Of a stretch of DNA of 59,650 bases, positions 50,167 to 59,280 are shown one piece after another. The DNA comes from Methanomicrobiales archaeon (GTDB lineage Archaea; Halobacteriota; Methanomicrobia; Methanomicrobiales; Methanospirillaceae): positions 1-59,650 of the forward strand of contig JANXYM010000007.1 of the NCBI GenBank assembly GCA_025350045.1. The letters run 5' to 3'. Positions within the stretch are counted from its first letter, which is position 1; each line of letters opens with the position of its first letter. The position numbers and the translations under genes are program-made. Below the pieces are notes generated by a model. It had not been told where the DNA came from, searched no databases, and worked only from the letters and a program-made list of their open reading frames with translations.

Positions 50167-51960
50167 ATGGATCGTTATGGCCCCTTCTCCCGTCTCAATA
50201 TCTCGCATACTGAACTTGTACGCCTTATTGTCATCGTTTCTTTAACCATCAGCTGTGTTGTCATCACCGCCGTATCCCTCAGCGCAAACATCGGGACCAT
50301 ATACGCCCAGCTCTTCTACTTCCCCATCCTCTATGCTACGTATTTCTATCCCAGACGGGGTTTATTCCTTGCAGGAATTTGCGCTGTTGTGTACGAGATA
50401 CTTGCCTATGTCTACCTGTTTCCCGATACCGGTATCCTGATCTACACCACCGGTCAGGCAGTCCTTTTCATCTGTATTGCTGCTGTGGTTGCGCATTTCA
50501 CGGAGAAAGTGAACGCGAGCGAAGCACGCTATCGCAGCATATTCGAGACGTCACTTCTGGGAATTGTCCTGTTTGACCAGAACAGCTTTGCCATCCGCAT
50601 GACCAATCATCACCTGTCGCAAATGCTGGGTTACACACCTGAAGAATTTTCCGTCATGACGCTGCCCCAGCTCTTTGTTTCCAAGGAAGAGCAGCGTAAA
50701 TTCTTTGAATACTTAGGCTCGAGCGAGGATGTGAATAATTTTGAAACCCAGTTTTTCACCCGGAACCAGGAACCGTTATGGGTGAACCTGTCCTGGAGGC
50801 GGGTGGGTGAGAACCAGGTGAGCGGCTCGGTGATCGATATCAACCAGCGCAAATGCGCTGAACAGACGGCCGATGAAAACTATACCCGCTACCAGCAGGT
50901 AACCGAGGGCTCTCCGACCTGCATCATCATTACCCGGGATCAGAAGATTGTCTACACCAATCCTGCGTTCCACCATTTCTCAGGGTATGATGCAGCAGAA
51001 CTTGCCGGTAAAGACCTGCTTCCCCTCATTCATAATGATGACAAGGCGGATTTCCGCAATATATCGGCACATCCCGATCAGCAGAATGGGAAGACTGACA
51101 AGGTGGAGTACAGGTTTCTCTCCAAAAACGGTGAGATCCGGCTGGCAGCAGCGTTCTTCACCCCCATCTCCCAGAAAGGGGAGACTTCCCTGCTGATCAA
51201 CCTCGTTGATATCACGGAAAAAGAGCAGCTCAAGGAACGTATTATGCAGGACAATGAGCGGAGGCGCGATATCATGAGTACGGTCGCCCATGAGTTGCGC
51301 ACCCCCCTCCAGCCGATCATGGGGTACTTAAATCTCCTCACCGAGGACCCGACAGCATACGGTGTCACTGATGAGACCCGGGTCATCCTTGACCGCTGTG
51401 CAAAAAGTGTTGATCGCGAACGCCAGATCATCAACCAGATGCTCGAGCTCTCCGTTCTTGATGCGGGCAAGATCCCGTTGAGCTACTCGACATTCTCTGC
51501 GGAAGGAATGATCCAGTCGATCATCGATGCGGGTGGGTATGAGACAAAAGCCGACCTGACGGTTGACGTCCCCAAAAATCTCTTGTTCGATGCAGATGCC
51601 GGCAAGATTTCAACCGTTATCGAATCCATGCTCTCGAATGCAGTCAACTATTCAAAGCCTCCAAGAAAGATCCGGATTTCCTACCAGTCAAATGCTTCAG
51701 ACAAGATGCACAGGCTTGCGATCCAGGACAATGGTATTGGTATCACCAATACCCAGCTTGACGAGATCTTTGAACCATTCCAGATGCCGGATTCAGGTAC
51801 CATAAGTAAGAAATACGATCGCATCGGGTTGTCATTGTCCATTGCGAAAAAATACGTCCAGATGCATGGCGGGTACATCAGTGTGGACAGTATCGTGAAC
51901 CTGGGGAGCACGTTTACCATCCACCTTCCCAAAACCCGTTCCATGGGGGAGAGTGTATGA
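50167..51960 (+). CDS. Membrane histidine kinase with two PAS domains
   Basis: 597 residues. Four membrane helices lie in the first ~110 residues, with the FYPRRG loop also seen in the sensors at 31889, 40005 and 41471. Two PAS domains (~120-230 and 240-350) follow. The kinase is the classical HisKA type: MSTVAHELRTPLQPIMGYL, H375. The ATPase domain has SMLSNAVNY, DNGIGI and a G2 region RIGLSLSIAKKY. Unlike the other kinases here it belongs to the bacterial-like HisKA group. Its stop overlaps the next gene's ATG by 4 nt; that gene is a receiver protein, the likely partner. Confidence 0.92.
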   Translation: MDRYGPFSRLNISHTELVRLIVIVSLTISCVVITAVSLSANIGTIYAQLFYFPILYATYFYPRRGLFLAGICAVVYEILAYVYLFPDTGILIYTTGQAVLFICIAAVVAHFTEKVNASEARYRSIFETSLLGIVLFDQNSFAIRMTNHHLSQMLGYTPEEFSVMTLPQLFVSKEEQRKFFEYLGSSEDVNNFETQFFTRNQEPLWVNLSWRRVGENQVSGSVIDINQRKCAEQTADENYTRYQQVTEGSPTCIIITRDQKIVYTNPAFHHFSGYDAAELAGKDLLPLIHNDDKADFRNISAHPDQQNGKTDKVEYRFLSKNGEIRLAAAFFTPISQKGETSLLINLVDITEKEQLKERIMQDNERRRDIMSTVAHELRTPLQPIMGYLNLLTEDPTAYGVTDETRVILDRCAKSVDRERQIINQMLELSVLDAGKIPLSYSTFSAEGMIQSIIDAGGYETKADLTVDVPKNLLFDADAGKISTVIESMLSNAVNYSKPPRKIRISYQSNASDKMHRLAIQDNGIGITNTQLDEIFEPFQMPDSGTISKKYDRIGLSLSIAKKYVQMHGGYISVDSIVNLGSTFTIHLPKTRSMGESV

Positions 51961-52322
51961 AGGGAAAAATTTTTGTTATTGAGGATGATCAGCCAATCCT
52001 TGACATGATGGAGCTGATGATACGAAAGCTTGGTTATGAACCCGTGCTGGTTGCCCATGCACCGGAATCACTCGAAATGATCCGGCAGGCTCCTCCTGTA
52101 CTCATCGTGCTCGATGTTATGATGGCTCCGATGAATGGCTGGGAGATACTTGAATGGCTGCGAAAGGACAAAATGTCGCGGGAGATCCCGGTGATCCTTT
52201 TCACCGCAGCGCCATCGGTCAATGAGAGGATGGCCCAGATGCATGATCCTTACCTTGGCATGCTCCAGAAACCGGTCTCTTTTACGCAACTCAGGACCGA
52301 GATCGAGCGTTTTCTCCATTGA
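51957..52322 (+). CDS. Stand-alone response regulator receiver
   Basis: 121 residues, a single receiver domain: acidic pocket E9-D10-D11, phosphoacceptor D53 (IVLDVMMAPMNG), switch Thr/Ser in ILFTAAPS, and conserved Lys in MLQKPVSF. There is no output domain, so it signals by protein contact, as CheY- or Spo0F-type regulators do. It is translationally coupled to the upstream kinase and precedes another receiver-kinase gene by about 200 nt, so it may relay between them. Confidence 0.93.
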   Translation: MKGKIFVIEDDQPILDMMELMIRKLGYEPVLVAHAPESLEMIRQAPPVLIVLDVMMAPMNGWEILEWLRKDKMSREIPVILFTAAPSVNERMAQMHDPYLGMLQKPVSFTQLRTEIERFLH

Positions 52323-52525
52323 AGTGTATCGCATTCCTGCGATGTCCCCCGTTTCTCTTCTGGTGCTCCTGATTCGCAGATTACCGGTAAATTTTCGCTC
52401 CAAAGGCAAAAATTTTAAATTAAACGAGTCAGAATCATTCTTTGCAAACAAAGAAATGTTTAAATATTGATGTGTAAAATTATTACGGGTGCGCCCCGGT
52501 AACTCGCAGCGTAGAGTGATACCCC

Positions 52526-54319
52526 ATGATATCTGTACTTCTTGTTGACGATGAACCAGGGCTTCTTGATATTGTCCCGCTCTTACTGGCAAAGACGGGT
52601 TCGTTCGCAGTTGATACCTGCACCTCCGGTTCACAGGCACTTGCCCAACTCTTAAAAAAACAGTACGATGTCATTGTGTCTGATTATGACATGCCCGGCA
52701 TGGATGGGATTTCCCTCCTCAGGGCACTGAAACTGCAGGGAAACCAGACCCCTTTTGTCATGTTCACGGGCAAAGGGTCCGAGCAGGTTGTTATCGATGC
52801 ACTGAATAATGGTGCATCGTACTATCTCCAGAAAGGGGAAGATCTCCCGTCGATTTTTGCCGAGCTCGCCCACAAGTGTCAGCTTGCCGTGCAGCAGCGA
52901 CGCTCAGAACTTGTACTCAGAGAGAGTGAGGAAAAATACCGGGGCCTGATAGAGAATGCACCTGAAGGGATCCTGATCCTGGATCCGCAGGGGACCATTT
53001 TGCTTGCCAATACTGCTGCAGCAAAGACGGTCGAGTCCGGTAGTTCTGCACTCTTAACCCGCAGGAACCTGCTGGAATTTATCGCCCCCGGATCCCGCGA
53101 TGCAGTGCTCAGGGATTTTACCGATGTGGCACAGAAAGGAAGTGATGCTTTTGTGGCAGAATACACAGCAATCACCGTTGCCGGTAACAGTATCCGGGTC
53201 CAGGGAATCGGGAAGGCGATCCGTTACGAGGGAAGACCTGCGATTCTCATTTCCATCCGGGAAATAAACCCGCCCATGGAAAATGACCTTCCTGATAGTA
53301 ATGAGAAGGCATTCCGAAAGATTGTAGAAACTGCCGATTATGGAGTATTCATCCTCTCCGGCGACCACTTCCGCTATGCAAATCCCTGCTTTTTTACCAT
53401 GACCGGGTATTCTCCAGAAGAGTTACCGCATATCGAGGTGTGGGATCTTGTTCGCAAGGATTTTTTGGATCTCCTCAGGGAAAAAATTCATGGTATGCAC
53501 AAAGCGGGAAAATACACTCACGATGTAGCCGATGTCACGCTCGTAGTCAAAGGGGGTGCTGAGTGTCAGGTCCGGCTGGGTATGATCCCCGGGAAGTTTG
53601 ACGGGAAGCCCGCAATTCTGGGGACTGCACTGGATGTTACGGTGCAGGTGAACGCAGAGAGCCGGCTGGTACAGGTAAACAAAAAACTGCACCTCTTAAA
53701 CGAAGTCACCCACCACGATCTCCTCAATAACTTTACTGCACTGTATGGGTATTTTGAGATCATCAAGGAAAATACGGCAGATGTACACAATCTTGCCTTC
53801 ATGAAAAAGCAGGAACCCATCTTCGCTGCAATGCGGGAGCAGATTCTCTTTACCGGTTATTACCATAATATTGGCAGTTTAAAGCCCCAGTGGCAGTATC
53901 TTGAAAATGCAATTCGCGATGCTGCAGCAACCCTGCCGCTCGAAGGGAGGTTAATGAAGCTGGATCTTGGCAAAACAGAGATCCTGGCAGATCCGCTCCT
54001 GGTCCGGGTATTTTATAATCTGATGGACAATTCTTTACGGCACGGGGGGCATGTCACTGAAATTCATTACTCCTGCAAGAAACGTCCCGATGGACTTGTG
54101 ATTATATACGAGGATAATGGCATGGGTGTCCCGGTAATGAACAAGGAGCGTATATTTGTAAAAGGGATGGGGAAAAATTCCGGTCTGGGTCTTTTCCTTA
54201 TCAAGGAGATTCTTGCCATCACCAGAATCACGATCCGGGAGAATGGCGAGCCGGGCAAGGGAGCCCGATTCGAGATTCTTGTACCGGAAGGCAGGTTCCG
54301 GGTGGCAACAAGGACGTAA
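52526..54319 (+). CDS. Receiver-PAS-PAS-histidine kinase
   Basis: A soluble 597-residue hybrid. The receiver spans residues 1-120, with phosphoacceptor D53 (VIVSDYDMPGMDG) and FVMFTGKGSEQ. PAS domains follow at ~145-255 and ~275-385, then the box LLNEVTHHDLLNNFTALYGY (H397). The ATPase domain has DNSLRHGG, EDNGMGVPV and GLGLFLIKEILA. The catalytic part matches the kinases at 3939 and 40005. The N-terminal receiver suggests phosphate input from the upstream kinase/receiver pair. A TATA-like TTTAAATATTG lies at about 52459-52469. Confidence 0.92.
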   Translation: MISVLLVDDEPGLLDIVPLLLAKTGSFAVDTCTSGSQALAQLLKKQYDVIVSDYDMPGMDGISLLRALKLQGNQTPFVMFTGKGSEQVVIDALNNGASYYLQKGEDLPSIFAELAHKCQLAVQQRRSELVLRESEEKYRGLIENAPEGILILDPQGTILLANTAAAKTVESGSSALLTRRNLLEFIAPGSRDAVLRDFTDVAQKGSDAFVAEYTAITVAGNSIRVQGIGKAIRYEGRPAILISIREINPPMENDLPDSNEKAFRKIVETADYGVFILSGDHFRYANPCFFTMTGYSPEELPHIEVWDLVRKDFLDLLREKIHGMHKAGKYTHDVADVTLVVKGGAECQVRLGMIPGKFDGKPAILGTALDVTVQVNAESRLVQVNKKLHLLNEVTHHDLLNNFTALYGYFEIIKENTADVHNLAFMKKQEPIFAAMREQILFTGYYHNIGSLKPQWQYLENAIRDAAATLPLEGRLMKLDLGKTEILADPLLVRVFYNLMDNSLRHGGHVTEIHYSCKKRPDGLVIIYEDNGMGVPVMNKERIFVKGMGKNSGLGLFLIKEILAITRITIRENGEPGKGARFEILVPEGRFRVATRT

Positions 54320-54368
54320 CCCCGGACGTTTCCAACATAAACGTAAACGAAAAGAAAAAGAAAAAATT

Positions 54369-56201
54369 TCAGATATACCGGGCTTTCAGGGAAAGCTTAC
54401 GGGGGGTATATAATGGGCGGAACGGTTTTCCTTCCGTATCCTTTTTCACCGCTGCAACCAGGGCATCAATGCTGAGCTGCTCCTTGAACGGTTTGTTGGG
54501 CTGCGACTTCTTCCGTACCGTGACCGTCAGCATCTTTGATGTGACTTCCTCGTCACCGACTACGATCACGTACGGGACCCAGTCCATGCCGGCCTCGCGC
54601 ACCTTCTTGCCCATGGTCTCGTTCCGGTCATCAATGTCGCACCGGACCTGTGCGGCATTGATCGTTTTTACCAGTTCTTCGGCAAACGCGATGTGCTTTT
54701 CTGTGACCGGCACGACCCGGACCTGCGTTGGCGAGAGCCACGTGGGGAGAGCGGGGACTTCCTGTGTTGAGATGTTCTCCAGGATTGCGCAGATAACCCG
54801 CTCAACACTGCCCGTGGGGGAGCAATGGAGAATGGGGGGATAGACGGGGGTCCCGTCTTCCTTGTGGTACTTGATGTTGAACCGGGTTGAGGACTCGACA
54901 TCGATCTGGACGGTCGGATTCTCGATCGGGCGGTTCTGGCCGTCGATTGCTGCAAGGTCGATCTTTGCCACCCAGTAGTGGACCCGGTCAGAGAGAATCT
55001 CGATGAGCATCGGACAGTTGGATTCCTTCACGATCTTCTTAACCCATGCCTCATGCTCTGCGTAGAAGTCCTTCGTGCACCGGAACGCGGCAACGAGCTC
55101 GGTCTCGAAGTCCCTGCCGGTCTGCCAGCCCATGGCGAGCTGCTCTTCGAAGCATTTCAGGGCCTGCGGCATGTCGAGGCAGAGCGAGTGCATGTCGGGC
55201 ATCGTGAAGCACCGGAGGCGCTTGAGCCCGATGACTTCCCCCTTCTGCTCGTGGCGGAACGAGTAGGTGGAGAGCTCGTACATTTTCATCGGGAGGTGGT
55301 TGGGCGAGATGTGCATGTCGCGCATGATCGAGAACATGCCAAAGCAGGCGGCAAACCGGAGCATCATGTCCCGGTTGTTGGACTTGAAGCGGTACTGGCG
55401 CTCGCCAAACTTTGCAGCGTGTTCCCAGATTGCCTTGTCGCCAAGGTCATACATAACCGGGGTCTCGACCGGTGAGCCGCCATAGTCCAGCACGAGGCGG
55501 AGCACGTAATCGGCAAGCAGGTCACGGACTATCTTGCCCTTGGGCAGCCAGCGGAGGCAGCCGACATCACTCGCAGGCTCATAGTCCACGAGTTCTTTTC
55601 CGCGCATCAGGTCCACGTGGGCCGGATCGCCGCCGACCGGGACTGCAACCCCGAGTTCCTTTTTGACCATGCAACCAAAGGGCGTGTCGTTGAGGTACTC
55701 CTTGTAGTCGTGCTGCTTCCCGTCCGGGGTCATGACGAACCAGTCATGGGTGACTTCTGCCTTCTCCTTCTTGACGGTTATCTCACCAGGTACAATCGTC
55801 TTGGAGAGTTCGGAGAGCGGGTGGCCCTTGCAGGAGAGCTTGAAGGATTTGTACCAGCCGAAGGGTGCACGCTTGACGGCAAACCCTTCGCCCTCAAGTC
55901 CGGTTTTGAGTGCCTTGAGCACGGTAACTGCAGTCTCCGGTGAGGAGAGATCGCTGGAGAGGTGGGCGTACGGGTAGACAACGATCTTATTGACGTTGAC
56001 CTGTCCGGCCGTCTTTTTTACTTCAGCAATCGCCTGGAGGACTACGCCTTCAAGGTCTTCCTCATCGATCGATTCCACGGCGCAGAAAACAGTGAGTGCC
56101 TCTTCTTCCCTGTCGGAAAGAACCGTACACTCTTCCGCAATCTTTGTCTTCTTTTTTGCTTCGTATTCGATATAGTCAGAATGAATGAGAAGAAGTCGCA
56201 T
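54369..56201 (-). CDS. thrS: Threonyl-tRNA synthetase, archaeal type
   Basis: Charges tRNA-Thr; 610 residues. Residues ~1-140 are the archaea-specific editing domain ([54 protein letters not shown]), a D-aminoacyl-deacylase fold that removes misattached serine. The class II core has motif 2 ([20 protein letters not shown]), zinc-ligand Cys in [13 protein letters not shown], and motif 3 ([17 protein letters not shown]). The C-terminal anticodon-binding domain ends TVRKKSQ...FRPLYT. ATG 56201 has GGAG 8 nt upstream, and TATATATC upstream is a good TATA box. Confidence 0.97.
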   Translation of the reverse strand: MRLLLIHSDYIEYEAKKKTKIAEECTVLSDREEEALTVFCAVESIDEEDLEGVVLQAIAEVKKTAGQVNVNKIVVYPYAHLSSDLSSPETAVTVLKALKTGLEGEGFAVKRAPFGWYKSFKLSCKGHPLSELSKTIVPGEITVKKEKAEVTHDWFVMTPDGKQHDYKEYLNDTPFGCMVKKELGVAVPVGGDPAHVDLMRGKELVDYEPASDVGCLRWLPKGKIVRDLLADYVLRLVLDYGGSPVETPVMYDLGDKAIWEHAAKFGERQYRFKSNNRDMMLRFAACFGMFSIMRDMHISPNHLPMKMYELSTYSFRHEQKGEVIGLKRLRCFTMPDMHSLCLDMPQALKCFEEQLAMGWQTGRDFETELVAAFRCTKDFYAEHEAWVKKIVKESNCPMLIEILSDRVHYWVAKIDLAAIDGQNRPIENPTVQIDVESSTRFNIKYHKEDGTPVYPPILHCSPTGSVERVICAILENISTQEVPALPTWLSPTQVRVVPVTEKHIAFAEELVKTINAAQVRCDIDDRNETMGKKVREAGMDWVPYVIVVGDEEVTSKMLTVTVRKKSQPNKPFKEQLSIDALVAAVKKDTEGKPFRPLYTPRKLSLKARYI

Positions 56202-56326
56202 TAATTCATCTCCGATCCGATATGATCATCCGTATAAAATGGGTTTTTATGATATATAAGGTGCTTAATCCGGCATCCTCATAATGAGGGCAGGGTTTTA
56301 AGGGAAATACCCCGGGTAAGCTGCCA

Positions 56327-56884
56327 TCACGGCATTTTCTTATTCGCATGGTACCGCGAGAGGGTTGCCTGCCGCTGGTCGAGATATTTTGCATCGCCTT
56401 TCTTAAAGTAGGGGTTCTCTGCCCGTTCGGTGGTGTAAAAGACGAGCTGGCCGATCGGCATACCGGCATAAATCTTTACCGGGCGGGTGTTGACGTTTGC
56501 CATCTCGAGCGTTATGGTGCCCCGGAACCCGGCATCGATCCAGCCGCCGGTCTGGTGGAGGGTGACGCCCAGCCGGGCGATACTGGATTTTCCTTCAATC
56601 GTTGCAACGATATTGTCCGGTAATTCTATGCACTCCATCGTTTCGGCAAGAATGAACTGGCCGGGATTGAGGATGAACGAGTCTGCATGGACTTCGTCCA
56701 CATCGTACGTTACACTGTCCTGGTTATACGGATCGATCACTGCGGTGCCCGGTTTGTACCAGACAAAATGGTTGCCGAGCCGGATATCGACCGAATTGGG
56801 CTGCACGAGTGCGGGATCGTACGGATCGATTTTGATAAAGCCCCGTTCTATGCGGTCAAGGAGCTGCCAGTCCACGAGAATCAT
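56327..56884 (-). CDS. dcd: dCTP deaminase
   Basis: 185 residues. Converts dCTP to dUTP (or directly to dUMP in bifunctional archaeal forms). The trimeric dUTPase-like fold shows [23 protein letters not shown] and [11 protein letters not shown]. The active-site block is [32 protein letters not shown], with Ser-Ser, Arg and the catalytic Glu after [15 protein letters not shown] follows. Whether it also has dUTPase activity cannot be judged here. It is a single gene; upstream of it begins a 630-nt non-coding stretch. Confidence 0.95.
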   Translation of the reverse strand: MILVDWQLLDRIERGFIKIDPYDPALVQPNSVDIRLGNHFVWYKPGTAVIDPYNQDSVTYDVDEVHADSFILNPGQFILAETMECIELPDNIVATIEGKSSIARLGVTLHQTGGWIDAGFRGTITLEMANVNTRPVKIYAGMPIGQLVFYTTERAENPYFKKGDAKYLDQRQATLSRYHANKKMP

Positions 56885-57227
56885 TGTGCTGATAGGATGG
56901 GTGTTGATCGGTCATAAGAGATTCTGCGGGAAAATTTGCGGCCGGATCCGGGTGAAAATATTTTCGAATGCGATTGATCCCATTACCCGGAATTTTTCCC
57001 TGTGAACAATTTTGCTGAACGGAATTTTCCCGGCCCGGTTTCTTTCGTACAGGAAAAAACCAGGATCCGGAAATTATTTTAAATTTTTTTTCCTGAAATT
57101 GTTATCATAAGAATTTCTCGGAAAAATCCCCGGGCTGCGGCCCGTACCGGCCCGGTTCCGGGTATCCCTCCCGGCACCCCGTAACCCCCGCTACCCACTG
57201 TTATTCACCATTTATCTCTGTGAAAAA

Positions 57228-57492
57228 CGCCCCAATCGCCAAAATACCCGAAAATTGAGGCGCATATAATGCCCTCCGGAGCCCTTATTGCGCTTTGGCG
57301 GCACTTTTTTCCCGCCCCGCCCCGTTTCATCCTTCCTTTTTTCCGCAGGGGAAATCCACCCATCTCTTAAAAATGCCAGAATGAACTCCTTTTTTAATTT
57401 CCTTCACTACAGATACCCGGATGGAATCCGGCCATTTTGCGGGGTTTTTCAGAAATGGCCCGTTTGGCAAACCGGCCATTTTGCGGGGTTTT
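57228..57492. repeat. Repeat-rich non-coding stretch
   Basis: The gap 56885-57514 has no credible gene. It holds an imperfect hairpin, CGCCCCAAT (57228-57236) with ATTGAGGCG (57254-57262). It also holds a 21-bp direct repeat beginning CCGGCCATTTTGCGGGG at 57428 and 57472 (44-bp period). Between the two copies is a palindrome with arms AAATGGCC / GGCCATTT and GTTTG / CAAAC. GC-rich runs at 57130-57190 and polypyrimidine runs fill the rest. No element family is recognised. Confidence 0.5.
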
Positions 57493-57514
57493 CGTGGGTA
57501 CGGGGGCTCCTTTT

Positions 57515-57937
57515 TCATGACCCCCTTGGCACCCGGCTGATAGCAGCTTTGATGATTATCCGGGGGTTACCCGAAAGGAACCGGTACGGGATCTGCCGGG
57601 AGAAATGTCTCCAACGGTACAAGTTTATCCGAATCCTGTGAACTCCTGAGTTGAACCCCGTCCCTGCAACGATCCCGAACCCCAGCTGCTGCGCCGTCAC
57701 CGGGTCCACCACCCGGGCCAGCACCAGACCGTCCATCGCAACGAACAAGGTCCAGAATACTCTCTTCACCGGCTCATTCTTCCCGAGCGCCTCGATCGCT
57801 GCATCTGCATCCGCCTTCATTGCCTGCTGGATGAGTTTAGGCAAGAATACGAAGAGTGGCAGGAACAAAAAATACAACCAGCACAGATGTAAAAAGAGAA
57901 AAACAGCATGATCTGATGATAATCGGTAAAATACCAT
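57515..57937 (-). pseudogene. Fragment of a two-helix membrane protein, paralogue of the 58612 gene
   Basis: Residues ~26-62 (LFLPLFVFLPKLIQQAMKAD, then AAIEALGKNEPVKRVFWT) repeat, with few changes, the start of the protein at 58612. A second hydrophobic stretch LFVAMDGLVLARVVDPVTAQQLGFGIVAGTGF follows, after which the sequence loses character (NSGVHRIRINLYRW...). The first 25 residues are also unlike the other copy. It is likely the middle of a small membrane protein whose ends have been replaced. The DNA up to 58090 also looks degenerate. Confidence 0.4.
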
Positions 57938-58090
57938 TTTGTTTCTGTATCATTTTTCCTTCATCATCATTCAAACCACTTGAACTCTTGATTAACCGGT
58001 AGAAATGAATCCAGTAATCTCCGTAGCCGGTTGCGACCGATTTTGTAATGGTGCTGTAGCCTTTGAGAACGGGAAGGCAGGGCCAAGGCC

Positions 58091-58585
58091 TCATGTTTTC
58101 GACAGGTACAGGCCTGCATGCACTGACGTATTGGGACTATTCTTCGCAAGTACCCATATATCGTATCCGCCTTCAGTGAACCCCGAGGTGTTCAGGGTAA
58201 GCGACCATACGTTTCCCTCACGGCCGGATGAAACTATTGCCGAATAGGTGCCTGAACCACAGAACTTCCCTGACTCGCATTTCATTGAATGGTAAGGTTC
58301 CTTTATCAGGGCAATGTCCAGCACCTCCCCGGCCGGCAGGGTCGTTGTCCCGCTGATGGCGAACGTTTCGCCTGTCGGATACTCCGGGATTGGATTCACG
58401 GTGATGAACGCGTTGTCTGCCGCTATTGCAACAGATGGTTGTGCCAGTCCGGTTTGCGCAGGAGAAACGTTCATACCATAAGTACCGGAAAGAAGACTGG
58501 CAAAGTAAAAACCGATACCAATAATGCTACAGAGGATCAGCCCGGCAAGGGCAACGAGTTCTTTTTTGTCAGTCTGCATTGTCAT
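58091..58585 (-). CDS. Membrane-anchored surface protein of unknown function
   Basis: 164 residues. An N-terminal signal-anchor helix (KKELVALAGLILCSIIGIGFYFASLL) is followed by a single beta-sandwich-like domain: VNPIPEYPTGETFAISGTTTLPAGEVLDIALI, two cysteines seven residues apart (MKCESGKFCGSG), and NVWSLTLNTSGFTEGGYDIWVLA. The G-xx-F-x-I-x-G-x-T-x-L-x-x-G motif recurs in methanogen surface proteins that bear repeated beta domains. The role cannot be named. It lies 26 nt from the 58612 gene in the same direction, so co-transcription is likely. Confidence 0.7.
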   Translation of the reverse strand: MTMQTDKKELVALAGLILCSIIGIGFYFASLLSGTYGMNVSPAQTGLAQPSVAIAADNAFITVNPIPEYPTGETFAISGTTTLPAGEVLDIALIKEPYHSMKCESGKFCGSGTYSAIVSSGREGNVWSLTLNTSGFTEGGYDIWVLAKNSPNTSVHAGLYLSKT

Positions 58586-58611
58586 CCCTCATAAAAAAAT
58601 TGAAAATTTTT

Positions 58612-59217
58612 TTAGTTTGCCGTATTCAGGATAAGGCTGCTTGGCCAGTTATTCGTTACGGAGAGTCCTGACAGTTTCCCCGTCCACCATCCGGTCGGGT
58701 TAACCCCGGTAGTAACAGATGATGGGCGGATACTCGCGCCATTGGTATTTTTTACCGTGAAGCTGCTGAATGTAGTATCTCCGCAGACATGGTTGTTGTT
58801 GGTCAGACCTACTCCTTCCAGCATAATCAGGATTTCGACATTAGTATTAGGCATTGAGTTCGAGACTGAAAGGTACGAGTTGATGTTCCTTGTCAGATCG
58901 TTGGTCCTGATATCCCATGTAGCATATGATGGAGAATAGATCATCTGCCCCCGGATAGAGTCTCCGGTAGTGACCCCATATTGCCGGGTTGAGTGGACAA
59001 ATCCGGCGGGATATGCAAACCACGATGCAATACTCCATGCAGCCTGCGGATTGGGGTCAGACTGGTAATCCTTTTTATGCCATTCAAGGACAGGCTGGAT
59101 CAGCTTATAGGGGTTCGTCCAGAACACTCTCCTCACCTGCTCGTTCTTCCCAAACGCCTCGATCGCTGCATCCGTGTCCGCCTTCATTGCCTGTTGCATT
59201 AGCTTCGGCAGAAACAC
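58612..59217 (-). CDS. Hypothetical protein with N-terminal membrane segment
   Basis: 201 residues from GTG 59217. The open frame continues 21 codons further back to the stop of the TrmJ-like gene and includes more of the hydrophobic segment (GITLFLPLFVFLPKLMQQ), so the true start is uncertain and may be non-standard. The N-terminal ~40 residues match the fragment at 57515. After RVFWT the two proteins diverge completely: here an aromatic- and Asn-rich domain follows (AAWSIASWFAYPAGF; LTRNINSYLSVSNSMPNTNVEILIML), resembling a secreted beta-rich domain. No family is recognised. This could be a chimera. Confidence 0.55.
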   Translation of the reverse strand: MFLPKLMQQAMKADTDAAIEAFGKNEQVRRVFWTNPYKLIQPVLEWHKKDYQSDPNPQAAWSIASWFAYPAGFVHSTRQYGVTTGDSIRGQMIYSPSYATWDIRTNDLTRNINSYLSVSNSMPNTNVEILIMLEGVGLTNNNHVCGDTTFSSFTVKNTNGASIRPSSVTTGVNPTGWWTGKLSGLSVTNNWPSSLILNTAN

Positions 59218-59280
59218 AAACAGCGGCAGGAACAGGGTTATCCCGTCAGATTCGGATTCAATTGGGCCTTTGTCCCCTCC

